Positions 35,769-46,682 of a stretch of 64,000 bases of DNA are shown here, in pieces; positions within the stretch are counted from its first letter, which is position 1; each line of letters starts with the position of its first letter. The stretch covers positions 142,077 to 206,076 of the forward strand of contig JACQFD010000026.1 of assembly GCA_016200225.1 (NCBI GenBank), given 5' to 3'. The DNA is from Planctomycetota bacterium (GTDB lineage: Bacteria > Planctomycetota > UBA1135 > JACQFD01). The notes under the pieces are model-generated. The model was not told the DNA's origin. It was given only the letters and a program-made list of their open reading frames with translations, and did not search any database. The translations under genes and the position numbers were made by a program.

Positions 35769-38700
35769 TCATTTAACACGGTTCACTTCGACGCCCTGTT
35801 GCTGGACTTTTAGTTTATTTTCGAGCTGGACCGCGTTTCGGCTGTTGTTTTCGAAATTCAATTGTTGTAACTCGCGGACCGCGTCTTCGTTAAAGTTGCC
35901 GCCCTTGAATTGGCCCTGTTGCGAGGGTTTGGCGTCGGCCTGCGGTTTCGGCGGCACGAGGTCGGCCTGGCCGCGGAAAAACGCAAAGCTCGGACCCGTT
36001 TTGTCCGCGCCCGCCGTCGGTTGAACCTGCGCCACCACCGTCGCGCGCCCATGGACGCCGTCGGCAATGTAAACACCGCGCAAATCCGTGACGCCGAGAT
36101 TGACGCTGCCGTCGCGCGATCCCACGACGCGCACGTCGGCTTTCGCAACGCTGGCATTCTTCGAATCGCGAACATTGATCCAAATACGCCCCGCGTCGAC
36201 GTCCTCGCGCACCTCAAGTTTCAAATCGGTTCTTAACAATAACGTCGCCGCCGCGAGCGATTCGCTGCCGGAATCTCCGGCGCTCCGCATCACGATCAGA
36301 TAGGCGCCCTTATCCTTAAGATCGAGCGAAATATTAGTATCCTTTTCCGTAAAATCCTCGGCTGTTCCGAGTTCGACGTCCTTCACCGTCAGCGGGGCGA
36401 TGCCGCTCAAATCGATATTTGTCATTCGATCGAGATTGCGTTCCATCAAATACAATCGCATCAAATCCACGCGGTAAACTCGCATATTTACTTTAGCAAT
36501 ATTCTTCGAGTGCGCGAGAAACTCCGCCGCGTCGGCCATCGCGAGCACTTTCACGGGCGGCAGCGTTAAACTTCGTTGACGGAAATTCTGCACCGCGTCG
36601 GACGCGTCGGTGAATGCCGCGCGCACTTTTTCATATTCCTGGACAGCGCCTTTGATATCGCCGGTTGCATGTAATATTTGCGCGCGCAGAAGCGTGGCCC
36701 GGTCGCGATAACTGCTCGGACCGCGGCCGCCGCCGGAGCCGATGAAGTTTTCTGTTATGACGCGTTTTAATACATCCAGCGCCGCGGCCGATTCGCCGCT
36801 CGCGAAGCGCGCGTAGCCCTCGAGATACAATACTTTGTCGAGCCACTCGGACGTCGGGTAGCGCCGCTCGAACGCCGAACAACTGTCGATCACTTGCTTG
36901 AATTGCTCGAGACTTAACAATGCCGAGAGATAACCGAACGCCGCTTCCGGCGCGAGGCTGCTCTCCGGGCCGCGGACCATGTATTCGACTTCCAATCCCG
37001 TCGCGATCGTTAATAACTGTTCCTTGGACACGCCTTTCAATGTTTTCGGCATGTTCGCCGCGGTCGCCGTGACGAGCCCGGCGAGTTCATGAATAGATAT
37101 TAACGAATCCGGGAGATCGGCATATATGGAATGGAGTTCCATCAAAAACCGCACGGCGGCGAAGAACTCGTTTTCTCTTAGTAATGCGCCGGCCACGTTC
37201 GCGTCGCGGCGGTAAAGCGCGCCGAGAGTTCCGCGGAACACAAGATCGGCCATTTCAGCCTGCTGGGCATTCACATACGCGTCGCCGACTTGCGCGATGG
37301 TCTCGAACGGGAAGACGACGTCCGCGAACCGGTCGCGAATCCGTTCGAATGCGTTGATGGCTTCGATCGAATCTTTACGTTCGAGCGCTTCTGTAAGAAT
37401 CGACCGCGACGCTTCGCGCAGAAATTCGGGACGTAAATGATAATCCACGCACAACTTTCGAAGCAGAACCGCGCCTTCGGCGTGCTGCCCCGCGTCGAAT
37501 CGCTCCATGCCCTCGAAATATAACTCATCGGCCGTTCGATTGAACACATCGGGCGAAGGAGTCCCGATGGGAAGTATATTTAAGGATCGCGCGTCCGTCT
37601 CGCCGAACAATTCGGGTCGGTACGACGAACGCATGACCGCCGGCGCGAATGTATAGGAACCGGATCGCGACGCGATAATTTTATAATGCAACCAGCCATT
37701 TGTAGAATTGGACGCGAACGCCGCGAAAATACTACCGTTGCGGAGCACGGCCCGCTCGAAATTCCCTTGAATCGAATTGGGCACGAGTTCGCAGCCGGCC
37801 GGAATGGGTTCCTCCATGACGACGTAGTCCCACTTCGCGTTCTCCGGCTCCCGAATGCCGAATCCGAGCATCACCGTGGCTTCGGTGCCGACCGTAAGAT
37901 TCTTAACATCATATTGAACCGGCTTGTAACGGCTGTCCTCGACGACGCTGTATCCGCGCTGGATCGTTTTTCCTTTAAATGTTAACAAAGCGGGCTGGAT
38001 CTCGCGCGAAAGATACGCATGTTGCTGATCGGGCTTGCGGAAACCGTTGCCGACGGCCGAAATCGTCGCGAACAGCGCGACTTCGCCGCGGCCTTCGAGC
38101 GTCGCGCGGATTTGATTCTTTTCGAGAATTTTGTCCGCCGGCACTTCGATCGTGAGTTCGCCCTTCAGATCGGCGCTCTTTAACGATTTCAACTCGCCAT
38201 TATTTAATTCAATTTTCAGCGTGTACGCGGCGTTTTCGACTTTGACATTCATAAAGTTCGCGACAAGTCCGCGGACCGCCGCCGCCTCGCCGCGATCCGT
38301 CGCAAAGTGCTTGCGGCTCGTCCGGAGCGCGTCGACCGCATTCTTCAAATGCGGCTCCGACGGTTCCACTTCGGCGATCGCCGCGATCGCGAGACCCGTG
38401 GCTTCGAGCGCGTCGACGGCCGCGATTTTTCCGGCGCCGAACGGAAGCGCATCGTTTGTATTTTGAATTCTGCGCTTCAATGTATCGATAACTTCGGAGG
38501 CGAGGTCGCGCCGCGCCATGCGCGAATCCGCGAGCGCGAGCAGCGCGAGTCCGGTATCTGTTAACTCCGCGCGCGAACGCTGCAATCGTTGGTTCGATTC
38601 CACGTCCGCCGAATCCGCTTCCGCGAGAGCATACAAAACGCGCGCGCGGTCGGTCGTGGATTCGAGTTTATGACTATTCTCGCGGGCCCAATTGATAAGT

Positions 38701-41700
38701 CTTCCGAGCACCGCGTCGGAGACTTCGAAACCGGCGCGTTTCGCGCGCGCGAGGAACGCGAGACCGCGCGCCGTCGTCGCCGCGTCGGGGCGGATCGGTT
38801 GAATCATCTTATCGGTGAGGCGGTTCGAGTTTCCCGCCCACGAAAGCGTTCCATCGGCGCCCAAATCCATGGAAACGCGCGCGACGGCGTCGCGAACGCG
38901 CTGCCGCGTCTTTGCTAATAATGCTTCGTCCGCGAGTCCGGCGCGTCCAATATATATTAAACGAAACAGCGCATTCTCGCCGCGCGTGACGGACCAGCCC
39001 GGCGAATCCTGAAACGCGTCGGGGCTGCTGTAGTATTTAACATGGGAATGCGCGTCCTCGAGAATGTCCGCGTCCATGCCCGGACTCAGATGAATCTCGA
39101 GGCGCGGATTGCGAAGTTTACCGAAATCCTTCAATCCGAGATTAATGATCGACTTGTCGCGCACGATTCCGCTCGCGCTGTCAATATATAACGATCCCGC
39201 GGGATGCACATTGATAACATTTTCCATCGCGTCGTCGGCGTGGTCCGCTTTCGCGCGCACGGTGATTTTTGTTGTATTCGCGGTTCCGATTACGATCGGA
39301 CGCGACGCCGTGCCCTCTTCGCCGGCGTTCAGATCCAGATGCGCGCTCCCGCTGCCTTCGCCGCCCGTAACTGTTATTTCGGCGTCGACCGAGAGTTTTT
39401 TATCTGTTGCATTGCGCACCAGGATCGCCGAATCCATACGATCGCCCTCGACGACCGCGGAAGGCAGCCGCAGCGACGTTTCGAGATCCTTGTGCGTCTG
39501 GAAAGTGCCCGCGCCTTCGCCCAGTTCTGTAATTTTCGTCGCCGCCCGCGCGGCGACGCTCCACTCCGTCGTCGAACCGGGCGTTTTTAATGTAATAAAA
39601 CCCGCGCCTGTAGCATCGCTCGTGCCAATTGTAAAACATGCATTCTCCGAAAAATCGGTGCGAACGACCGGCTCCGCCGCGGTTTCATTATGATCGTCGA
39701 AGTCGCTTCGCCAGGATTCATCGTCGGCGAGCGAAGAATTTCCCGCATAACTAACAAAATCCCCTTGTGGAATCTTGCCGGCACTGCCGGCCGCGCGTCG
39801 AAGCGAACTCAGGGAACTCTTGTCTTTATTTGCAGAATTCTTGCCGCCGAAAGTCCGCTGACTGCGGCCGCGAGCGGGTGATTTCGCGGGTTGCCCTCCC
39901 GATGCCCCAGCAAGAACGCCCATGTCTTCCGCCGCCGCCTCCAATTCGAGGCTATCGATTTGTGCATCGTCACTGGGCGCATAGCCGAGTTTCTTTAATT
40001 CATCAGATTTCTCGGCTGGCGCGGCCGACGGAGTGTTCGCGGCGCCGGGACGCTTCTTGCCTGAACGATCGGCCACGCGGCCGCCGCCCGCACCCCCTCC
40101 CGCTACAGTTAATAAATCCACAGACTTTAGATCCTCATTCAATGCATATGCGGTCGAAGAAGGTCCGCCGGGCGTCGAATGACTATTTGCGCGTCGCTCC
40201 AATTCCTCGCGAACGCGCAGTTCCTCGGCCGCTAAGTCTCCGGAAACGCGCCGCGTCTGGGCATCATAAGCAAAACCGCACGACGAGGTCATGGCCGTCC
40301 CCGCGTCGCGGAGCGCCGGATAGAAATAATCGAGAAGTTTAACGTTCGTGTCGGGCCGCTTCGCGAGGAACGCGGCGTCGACCGCTGAAATTAACACTTC
40401 GGCGGAGACGGGATTGCCGCGCGCGTCGTGAACTGTAAATTCAATTTTCGCTTCCGCTCCGGGCGCGACCGGGTCCTTCGGCGGTTTGACTTCGATGCTC
40501 AAACCCTTCGCGATACTAATTCTACGGCCTGCATGATACAGTTTCCAGTCGTCGACGGCGGCGAGCGAGAGCGTCGCCTGCGGCGCGAGTTTTTCGTCCA
40601 TGGTGAATTCAAGGAAACTCTCGCCGCGCGCGACCTTGGCGATTTTATAACTTAAAACGCCGTCGCCGTCGAACGTCACGAGCGCCGAACGCTCCTTCGA
40701 CAAACGCGAAATGACGCGGACTTTCATCGTTTCGCCAAGTTTCCAGCGTTCGCGGTCGACGAAGATTCTTAGCTTTTGCGCGTCGTCGTCGCCGGAAACT
40801 GTAACTGTAGTTTCGGCGGCGACGATCGATCCGAACGCATCCTTGCCCTCGACGCGAATGGTATAAACTCCACCTTCCGCGACGGTCACGCGCGAAGCGG
40901 CGTTGCCGGTTTTTATATCTGTTGTAACATTCGTAGTATGCACTTCGCGGCGGCCTTTCGGTTCGTTCCGCAGGACCTTGATTTGTAATTCCGCCGCATA
41001 GGGCTTCTTCGCCGCGTCGCGGGCTTCGATCGCGAGATCGATCGGTTCGTTTACTAAAACAACCGCCTGCGCCGCCTTGATCGACGGGCGGAATCCAACG
41101 GTTGCAACCGTCAAGTCGCCGACGCCGAACGCCCCTTCGTCGTCCATGCGCGCGACCACCGAATACGTTCCTTCGTCGGCAAGTTCGCGCGTCTCAAATG
41201 TAAAATTTACCGTTCCGGTTTCGTCGGTCATCAACGTGAGCGGATCGTTCACATCGAGCGAAATATTCAATTGACGTTTCGCCGCCGGCCCGCCCGAAAA
41301 GTAACGCGCCTTCACGCTGCCTTTCACGGTGTCGCCGCGCATCAACACGGGCTTTTCAATCGTAACTTCGAGCTTGATGCGGTCGCGGCGCACCTCCTCG
41401 ATTTCGACCGCGCGCGTGCCGAGCACGGTCTTGTTCGCGACGTCGTAGGCCGTGACCGTCCACGATCCATAATTAGCATTTGTCGGAAGTTCGAGATTCG
41501 CGAGCGCCGTGCCGAAAGCCGTGAGGTTCGCGTCGACCGATCGAACGACGACGCCCGCCGGATCCGCGAGCGAAATCTTTATATCGCGCCCGTCTTGAAT
41601 TGTATATTGATTATCCTTGACGCCGCGGACGATCGACCAGGCGCGAACGGCGTCGCCGGGGCGATAGGAACTCCGATCTGTAATGACGAGCGTGCGCTCC

Positions 41701-43820
41701 GAAAGCGCCTGCGTTTTTGTTATAGATCCAACGTCCATTCCGGAGACGGCCGCGCCCATTTCGGAGCTTCCGTAGACTACCAATTTGTCGACGTTGCCCT
41801 CCCACGCCGCCATTTTGTATAAAACGCCGTCGGCGCCGGTTTTGTCTTCGAGGAGGATTTTCTTGCCGTCGCTGACGACCATGCGCGCGTCGCGCACGGG
41901 CTCGCCCGTGATCGCGTTCTGCGCGAACACGAGCACGCCGCGCGGCATTCCTTTTGTTATAAATACGAGATCGCTGACGAGCACGAGCGTGGATGCCTCG
42001 AATTCGCCGTCGTCGACTTTCACAACGTAGGCGCCGGGCTTTCCTTTAAATTCACCGAGCGCGACCGCTTGCGTCGTTTGTTTATGAGCGACGTACGGCG
42101 ACGCCGAAACTTCGCGGCGCACGTCGGGTTCGATGACTTCGACGTCGAGCGCGTCGATTTTGGGCGTCGCGAGTTTCGATCGGAAGAAAACCTCGAGATC
42201 GAGTTTGAATGCGCGGAGGCGTAGTTTTTGTATATTCCGCGTCGTGACGTCGATCGAGGGCTCCTCGTCGCTGCGCCATGTGCGTTTGGTTTTTACAATG
42301 AGTTGTTTTTCCTGAAGAGCCGCGATTCGTTGCCTGGCCATGTCCTGCCACGGCCCGACGACCTTTTTGTAAGTTTCGATCGCTTTATCATAATCGAACG
42401 TTTTTTCTTCATAAATGCGTCCGACGTTGAACATCGCCTCCGAACTTTCATTGGTATTCGCGTAACGGCTCGCGACGCGCTCGAATTCCTCGCGCGCGAC
42501 GTCGAAGCGCTCGCGTTTTTCCTCGACGACGGCGAGATACATCGCCGTTTTCGCGTGTCGTTCGTCGAGCGGATGGCCGGCGAGAAATGTTAGAATCGCC
42601 GCGCGCGCGGCATCCCCCTTGTCCTTGGCCGCCTGCGTGGATTCGAACGCGTCGGCGACGGCTTTCATTGCAATTGAATATTCGGCGTCGACGATCGCGC
42701 GGTTCACGGTCGCGAATTCGCCATGCGTGGGATGCTCCGTTAGATATAACTTCCACGCGCCGATCGCTTCATTAAACTTGCCCTGTTGATACAAAATCGC
42801 GCCAATGCGGGCGCGCGCGACGGCAATGCGCTGATCCTTGTCGTCTTTCTGCGCGGATGATACAAATGCGCCGAAATCGCGCGCGGCTTCGTCGAGTCGC
42901 GACCTCGCGAGTTCTGCGACGGCGATCTGAAACGCCGCGTTGCGCGTGAGATCGGCCTTTGGATATTTTGTTATCAATTCCTGATAGGCGGCGACGCCCT
43001 GGGCGAGGGAATCGTCGTCGACGGGATTGGGCATGCCGAATGTCAGCGCGATTTCATTCAGCGCATCGGGCGCCTTTTCCGCCGCCGGATGATCTTTAAT
43101 AAAATTGCGCATGGCGCGGCGCGCGCCGCGCAAATCGCCCGTCTGGCGCTGCAGCGTCGCAACCTTGAATTGAATTTCACCATTCGGCCCGTCGCCCGCG
43201 ACTTTTTGAATCGCGCGAACGCGATTCAACGCATCGGGAAACTCATTTAACTTTTCGGACATCTCCGCGCCCTTGAGGCGCACGCGCGTGTCGTCGTCCT
43301 TCGGCAATTCGAGCGTCGCCGCCAAATCATAAAAAACGCGGGCGCGCGCCCAATCGGGCGTCGTCGTTTTTTCGGCCTTCTCCGCGTAATCGAGATAAAT
43401 CTTTGCGAGTTCCATGCGCCGCGCGGGCGCCAGCATTTTTTGTAACATTTCGCGCTCGATCGCCGCCGCGCCCGCGAAATCCTTTTGTATTCTCTTCGCC
43501 GCGGCGATTCCATCGCGCGCGCGCGCCGCTTCCGGGCCCTTCGGAAAATCCTTTATATAACTTTCAAAGACCGCGACCGCCCCCGGACCGTCGCCCGCGA
43601 GAACCAACGCGTGTCCCCGCAAAAACCGGCGCCCCGCCGCCTGATCGGCCGTCCCCTCGTCCTTCGCGAGCGCGTCGGCAGCATCCCGATACTTACGATC
43701 GAGGATCATTACTTTTGCGCGATTCAGTACTTCATCCTGATCCGAAAAGTAAACTCCGGCCGCGCCGAGAGAAGCTAATAATACAAAAACAGGTAACGCG
43801 ATGCGCAGAATTTTTAACAT
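35769..43820 (-). CDS. Giant TPR + alpha-2-macroglobulin-like (MG domains) + TPR protein, 2683 aa
   Basis: N-terminal signal anchor and TPR-like repeats, RTLVITDRSSYRPGDAVRAWSIVRG and TRDKVYYxSGG-like MG region, DYFYPALRDAGTAMTSSC, C-terminal TPR-like region. Confidence 0.85.
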   Translation of the reverse strand: MLKILRIALPVFVLLASLGAAGVYFSDQDEVLNRAKVMILDRKYRDAADALAKDEGTADQAAGRRFLRGHALVLAGDGPGAVAVFESYIKDFPKGPEAARARDGIAAAKRIQKDFAGAAAIEREMLQKMLAPARRMELAKIYLDYAEKAEKTTTPDWARARVFYDLAATLELPKDDDTRVRLKGAEMSEKLNEFPDALNRVRAIQKVAGDGPNGEIQFKVATLQRQTGDLRGARRAMRNFIKDHPAAEKAPDALNEIALTFGMPNPVDDDSLAQGVAAYQELITKYPKADLTRNAAFQIAVAELARSRLDEAARDFGAFVSSAQKDDKDQRIAVARARIGAILYQQGKFNEAIGAWKLYLTEHPTHGEFATVNRAIVDAEYSIAMKAVADAFESTQAAKDKGDAARAAILTFLAGHPLDERHAKTAMYLAVVEEKRERFDVAREEFERVASRYANTNESSEAMFNVGRIYEEKTFDYDKAIETYKKVVGPWQDMARQRIAALQEKQLIVKTKRTWRSDEEPSIDVTTRNIQKLRLRAFKLDLEVFFRSKLATPKIDALDVEVIEPDVRREVSASPYVAHKQTTQAVALGEFKGKPGAYVVKVDDGEFEASTLVLVSDLVFITKGMPRGVLVFAQNAITGEPVRDARMVVSDGKKILLEDKTGADGVLYKMAAWEGNVDKLVVYGSSEMGAAVSGMDVGSITKTQALSERTLVITDRSSYRPGDAVRAWSIVRGVKDNQYTIQDGRDIKISLADPAGVVVRSVDANLTAFGTALANLELPTNANYGSWTVTAYDVANKTVLGTRAVEIEEVRRDRIKLEVTIEKPVLMRGDTVKGSVKARYFSGGPAAKRQLNISLDVNDPLTLMTDETGTVNFTFETRELADEGTYSVVARMDDEGAFGVGDLTVATVGFRPSIKAAQAVVLVNEPIDLAIEARDAAKKPYAAELQIKVLRNEPKGRREVHTTNVTTDIKTGNAASRVTVAEGGVYTIRVEGKDAFGSIVAAETTVTVSGDDDAQKLRIFVDRERWKLGETMKVRVISRLSKERSALVTFDGDGVLSYKIAKVARGESFLEFTMDEKLAPQATLSLAAVDDWKLYHAGRRISIAKGLSIEVKPPKDPVAPGAEAKIEFTVHDARGNPVSAEVLISAVDAAFLAKRPDTNVKLLDYFYPALRDAGTAMTSSCGFAYDAQTRRVSGDLAAEELRVREELERRANSHSTPGGPSSTAYALNEDLKSVDLLTVAGGGAGGGRVADRSGKKRPGAANTPSAAPAEKSDELKKLGYAPSDDAQIDSLELEAAAEDMGVLAGASGGQPAKSPARGRSQRTFGGKNSANKDKSSLSSLRRAAGSAGKIPQGDFVSYAGNSSLADDESWRSDFDDHNETAAEPVVRTDFSENACFTIGTSDATGAGFITLKTPGSTTEWSVAARAATKITELGEGAGTFQTHKDLETSLRLPSAVVEGDRMDSAILVRNATDKKLSVDAEITVTGGEGSGSAHLDLNAGEEGTASRPIVIGTANTTKITVRAKADHADDAMENVINVHPAGSLYIDSASGIVRDKSIINLGLKDFGKLRNPRLEIHLSPGMDADILEDAHSHVKYYSSPDAFQDSPGWSVTRGENALFRLIYIGRAGLADEALLAKTRQRVRDAVARVSMDLGADGTLSWAGNSNRLTDKMIQPIRPDAATTARGLAFLARAKRAGFEVSDAVLGRLINWARENSHKLESTTDRARVLYALAEADSADVESNQRLQRSRAELTDTGLALLALADSRMARRDLASEVIDTLKRRIQNTNDALPFGAGKIAAVDALEATGLAIAAIAEVEPSEPHLKNAVDALRTSRKHFATDRGEAAAVRGLVANFMNVKVENAAYTLKIELNNGELKSLKSADLKGELTIEVPADKILEKNQIRATLEGRGEVALFATISAVGNGFRKPDQQHAYLSREIQPALLTFKGKTIQRGYSVVEDSRYKPVQYDVKNLTVGTEATVMLGFGIREPENAKWDYVVMEEPIPAGCELVPNSIQGNFERAVLRNGSIFAAFASNSTNGWLHYKIIASRSGSYTFAPAVMRSSYRPELFGETDARSLNILPIGTPSPDVFNRTADELYFEGMERFDAGQHAEGAVLLRKLCVDYHLRPEFLREASRSILTEALERKDSIEAINAFERIRDRFADVVFPFETIAQVGDAYVNAQQAEMADLVFRGTLGALYRRDANVAGALLRENEFFAAVRFLMELHSIYADLPDSLISIHELAGLVTATAANMPKTLKGVSKEQLLTIATGLEVEYMVRGPESSLAPEAAFGYLSALLSLEQFKQVIDSCSAFERRYPTSEWLDKVLYLEGYARFASGESAAALDVLKRVITENFIGSGGGRGPSSYRDRATLLRAQILHATGDIKGAVQEYEKVRAAFTDASDAVQNFRQRSLTLPPVKVLAMADAAEFLAHSKNIAKVNMRVYRVDLMRLYLMERNLDRMTNIDLSGIAPLTVKDVELGTAEDFTEKDTNISLDLKDKGAYLIVMRSAGDSGSESLAAATLLLRTDLKLEVREDVDAGRIWINVRDSKNASVAKADVRVVGSRDGSVNLGVTDLRGVYIADGVHGRATVVAQVQPTAGADKTGPSFAFFRGQADLVPPKPQADAKPSQQGQFKGGNFNEDAVRELQQLNFENNSRNAVQLENKLKVQQQGVEVNRVK

Positions 43821-43912
43821 TGGATTTCTTGAAAGTTTGGCGGCCCGGCGCGCAATGGGCGACGCCGGCCGAAGGATTCAACGAATGCGGAGCGCCGTTA
43901 TTAGTCGATTCC

Positions 43913-44407
43913 TCACCGCTTCTCGGAGGCTGGCGCGGAATCGGCGGCGGTGTGGTCGTGGACGATAACGAATCGGTCGCCGACGCGTCGGAGAATCAAC
44001 GTGAACATGCCGCTTTGCGTGACGTCGCCGTCGAGACGAAAGCGACCGATCGCGTAAGCAGCGTCGTTGGAAAGCGGCACAACTTCGAGAATCTCGAATT
44101 GCAGCTTCCCCTGTTTGCCGACCGGATAACGGTTCAAGTAGCCGTCGAGAACGGGCTCGAAGCCGCGCGTCAGCTTGGTTCCGGACAGAAAAGACGTGGA
44201 GGGAGAATTGTAATATCCCTCCATGAATCCTCGAATATTCCCGCGATTCCACGCCGCGACTTGCGCATCGAGCGTTTCGCGAACGAGCGCATCGGTGGTT
44301 CGGTCCACCCGCGCGCCGCGACAGGAATAAAAGGCCACGAGCATCGCGGCGATCGGAACACAGATCTTTGGAATCGACGATCGCGATTGCGTCATGGTTG
44401 CTAACAT
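43913..44407 (-). CDS. NTF2-like/SnoaL-like (DUF4440-type) lipoprotein
   Basis: LVRETLDAQVAAWNRGNIRGFMEGYYNS...YAIGRFRLDG...FTLILRRVGDRFVIVHDHTA; N-terminal VAFYSC lipobox-like. Confidence 0.75.
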   Translation of the reverse strand: MLATMTQSRSSIPKICVPIAAMLVAFYSCRGARVDRTTDALVRETLDAQVAAWNRGNIRGFMEGYYNSPSTSFLSGTKLTRGFEPVLDGYLNRYPVGKQGKLQFEILEVVPLSNDAAYAIGRFRLDGDVTQSGMFTLILRRVGDRFVIVHDHTAADSAPASEKR

Positions 44408-44442
44408 AATCGCGGGCGGTTTCGCCGACGAATGAAAATCTG

Positions 44443-46671
44443 ATGTTGACAAAAATATTCTTAATTTCGGCAATGCTGCAGTTTCCCGAGTCCGCGACGC
44501 ACACGGCATCGGCGCCCGCGCGAGGCGCGAACCTCGCGGGATACGCATGGCAAGGGCGCGAATTGCCTTCCGGCGGCGAGAGACTCACGCGCGCGGCGCG
44601 CCCCGGAACGTATTTCGACGCCGTCGGGAATTGCAGCTTTCTCTGCGGCACGGAAGACGGGCCGCTCGAAGCGTGGATCTGGCCGTGGCAGATTCTTTAT
44701 GACGGACGGTTCAGTTTCCGACCCGCGAAAGCGCTCGACGCGCTCGATTTGCATCATTACGCGGCGGAAATCGAGGTCGCGCCCGAGGCCACGGATATTA
44801 TTTATAAATCCGCGGACGCATTTGTAAAAGTAAAATGCGTCTGTCCGCGCGACGTGCCGGCGATTTTGTTATTATTAACCATCGACATCGACCAGCCGGG
44901 AACGCTCGCGTTCTCGTTCCAACCGAAACTCCAACCGCAATGGCCCGCCGCAATCGGCGGCGTCGCCGCGAAATGGACGCCCGATCTCGGCGGATTTGTC
45001 ATATCCGAACCGTCCGCTCGCGTCGCCGCCGTCGTCGGATCGCCCTGGTCGACGCGCGCGACCGAAGGCATGCAATATTTGTTACCGAATGGCGCGCTTC
45101 GCCTCGAAATCGACGTCGACCCCGCCCGCTGCAAAAAAGAAATATTACCAATCGTGATCGCCGCCGTCGACGGACCGGAGGCGCTCAAGATTGCGCGCGA
45201 TTTATATACTTCAACACTTCTCGACGGCCGCGAACTCGCAGCGAAGAATCTTAAATTCTGGGCCGGCCGCCTCGCGTCCATGACTACAATATCTACCGAC
45301 GACGCCCAACTCGACCGCGCGTTTCTGTGGAATTCGATTTCGCTCGAACAGGGATTGGTAAAATCGCGCGCGCTCGGCGACGGTCTCGTCGCGGCCTATG
45401 GACCGGCTGGCGCGAGCTCGCAGCGTCCCGGATTCGCATGGTTCTTCACCGGCGACGTCGGCGTGAACGCCATCGCCTATCTCGACGCAGGCCTTGCGGA
45501 CACGCTCGCGACCGGGCTCCGATTCGCCGCCGCGCACCAACGAGCGGACGGCAAGATTCCGCACGAAGTTGTATTATCCGCTCATTTATGCAATTGGTTC
45601 GAAAAGTATCCTTTTGCATATATTCACGGCGAGACGACCGCGCTCTGGATCCACGCCGTCCGGCAGTACGTCGATTTCACGGGCGATCGCAAACTTCTCG
45701 CGGAATTGTGGCCTTCGCTGCTGAAAGCTTACGATTGGCTTTCGAATCAGGACGACAACGGCGACGAACTCCCCGAAAACGCCAAAGCCGGCATGGGCGC
45801 TTCCGAGATCGGGCCGCTCCGCGATCATTTACAAACGGACATGTACCTTGCGGCGACCGCCGCCGCGGCCTTCTCCGATATGGTACATTTGGCGACGTTA
45901 CAAAACGACACGACAACCGCCGGTTCGGCCAGCGAGCGTGCAAATGTCGCCAAGTCCTCCATCATCATGAACTTCTGGGACGAAACCGCGGGGAGCTACG
46001 CGCACGCCATGCTTACCGATCATTCCCTATCGAAAGAGCGCACCGTCTGGCCCGCCTGCGCCGTATTGTATGGAATCGCGCCGCTTGCGCAGGCCGCCGA
46101 CACGATGCTAAAGATCGACGCGCCCGCGCTCTCGACGCCCTGGGGCGTCCGAATCCTTTCCAATGAATCCGCCTACTTCGAACCCAAAGGCTACAATACG
46201 GGCGCGGTCTGGCCCTTTGTCACCGGCCTCGCGGCGCTCGCCGACTTCGAAATCGGACGCGCGAACGAAGGATTGCAACATATCACAAGCGTTGTGAATT
46301 TAACATTCGCCGAAGCGCTCGGCCGAACTCCGGAGGTGCTGTCCGGAACGCGCCCGCGCTCGCTCGACACTTCCGTTCCGCATCAATTATTTTCATCGAT
46401 GGCGGTCGTTGCGCCCGTCATCCATGGAATCTTCGGATATCAACCGAACGCGACGGAAAATAAACTAACGATCGCGCCCTGCTTTCCAAGCGGCTGGACC
46501 CGCGCCAAGGCACGCAACTTACAATTCGGCGCCGCACGGATCGACCTCGATTGCGCGCGCGAGGGCGACACGTATCAAATCACCGCCGCGGTGCGCGGCG
46601 GCCCCGCTCCCGAAATTATATTATTACCAAAAAACGGCGCCGCCGGAAAAGTTACGATCAAGACGCCCTGA
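44443..46671 (+). CDS. Glycoside hydrolase with (alpha/alpha)6 barrel (glycogen debranching/GH63-like)
   Basis: GFAWFFTGDVGVNAIAYLDAGL, HQRADGKIPHEV, YIHGETTALWIHAVRQYVDFTGDRKLLAELWPSLLKAYDWL, NTGAVWPFVTG. Confidence 0.78.
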   Translation: MLTKIFLISAMLQFPESATHTASAPARGANLAGYAWQGRELPSGGERLTRAARPGTYFDAVGNCSFLCGTEDGPLEAWIWPWQILYDGRFSFRPAKALDALDLHHYAAEIEVAPEATDIIYKSADAFVKVKCVCPRDVPAILLLLTIDIDQPGTLAFSFQPKLQPQWPAAIGGVAAKWTPDLGGFVISEPSARVAAVVGSPWSTRATEGMQYLLPNGALRLEIDVDPARCKKEILPIVIAAVDGPEALKIARDLYTSTLLDGRELAAKNLKFWAGRLASMTTISTDDAQLDRAFLWNSISLEQGLVKSRALGDGLVAAYGPAGASSQRPGFAWFFTGDVGVNAIAYLDAGLADTLATGLRFAAAHQRADGKIPHEVVLSAHLCNWFEKYPFAYIHGETTALWIHAVRQYVDFTGDRKLLAELWPSLLKAYDWLSNQDDNGDELPENAKAGMGASEIGPLRDHLQTDMYLAATAAAAFSDMVHLATLQNDTTTAGSASERANVAKSSIIMNFWDETAGSYAHAMLTDHSLSKERTVWPACAVLYGIAPLAQAADTMLKIDAPALSTPWGVRILSNESAYFEPKGYNTGAVWPFVTGLAALADFEIGRANEGLQHITSVVNLTFAEALGRTPEVLSGTRPRSLDTSVPHQLFSSMAVVAPVIHGIFGYQPNATENKLTIAPCFPSGWTRAKARNLQFGAARIDLDCAREGDTYQITAAVRGGPAPEIILLPKNGAAGKVTIKTP

Positions 46672-46682
46672 CGGACACCACC

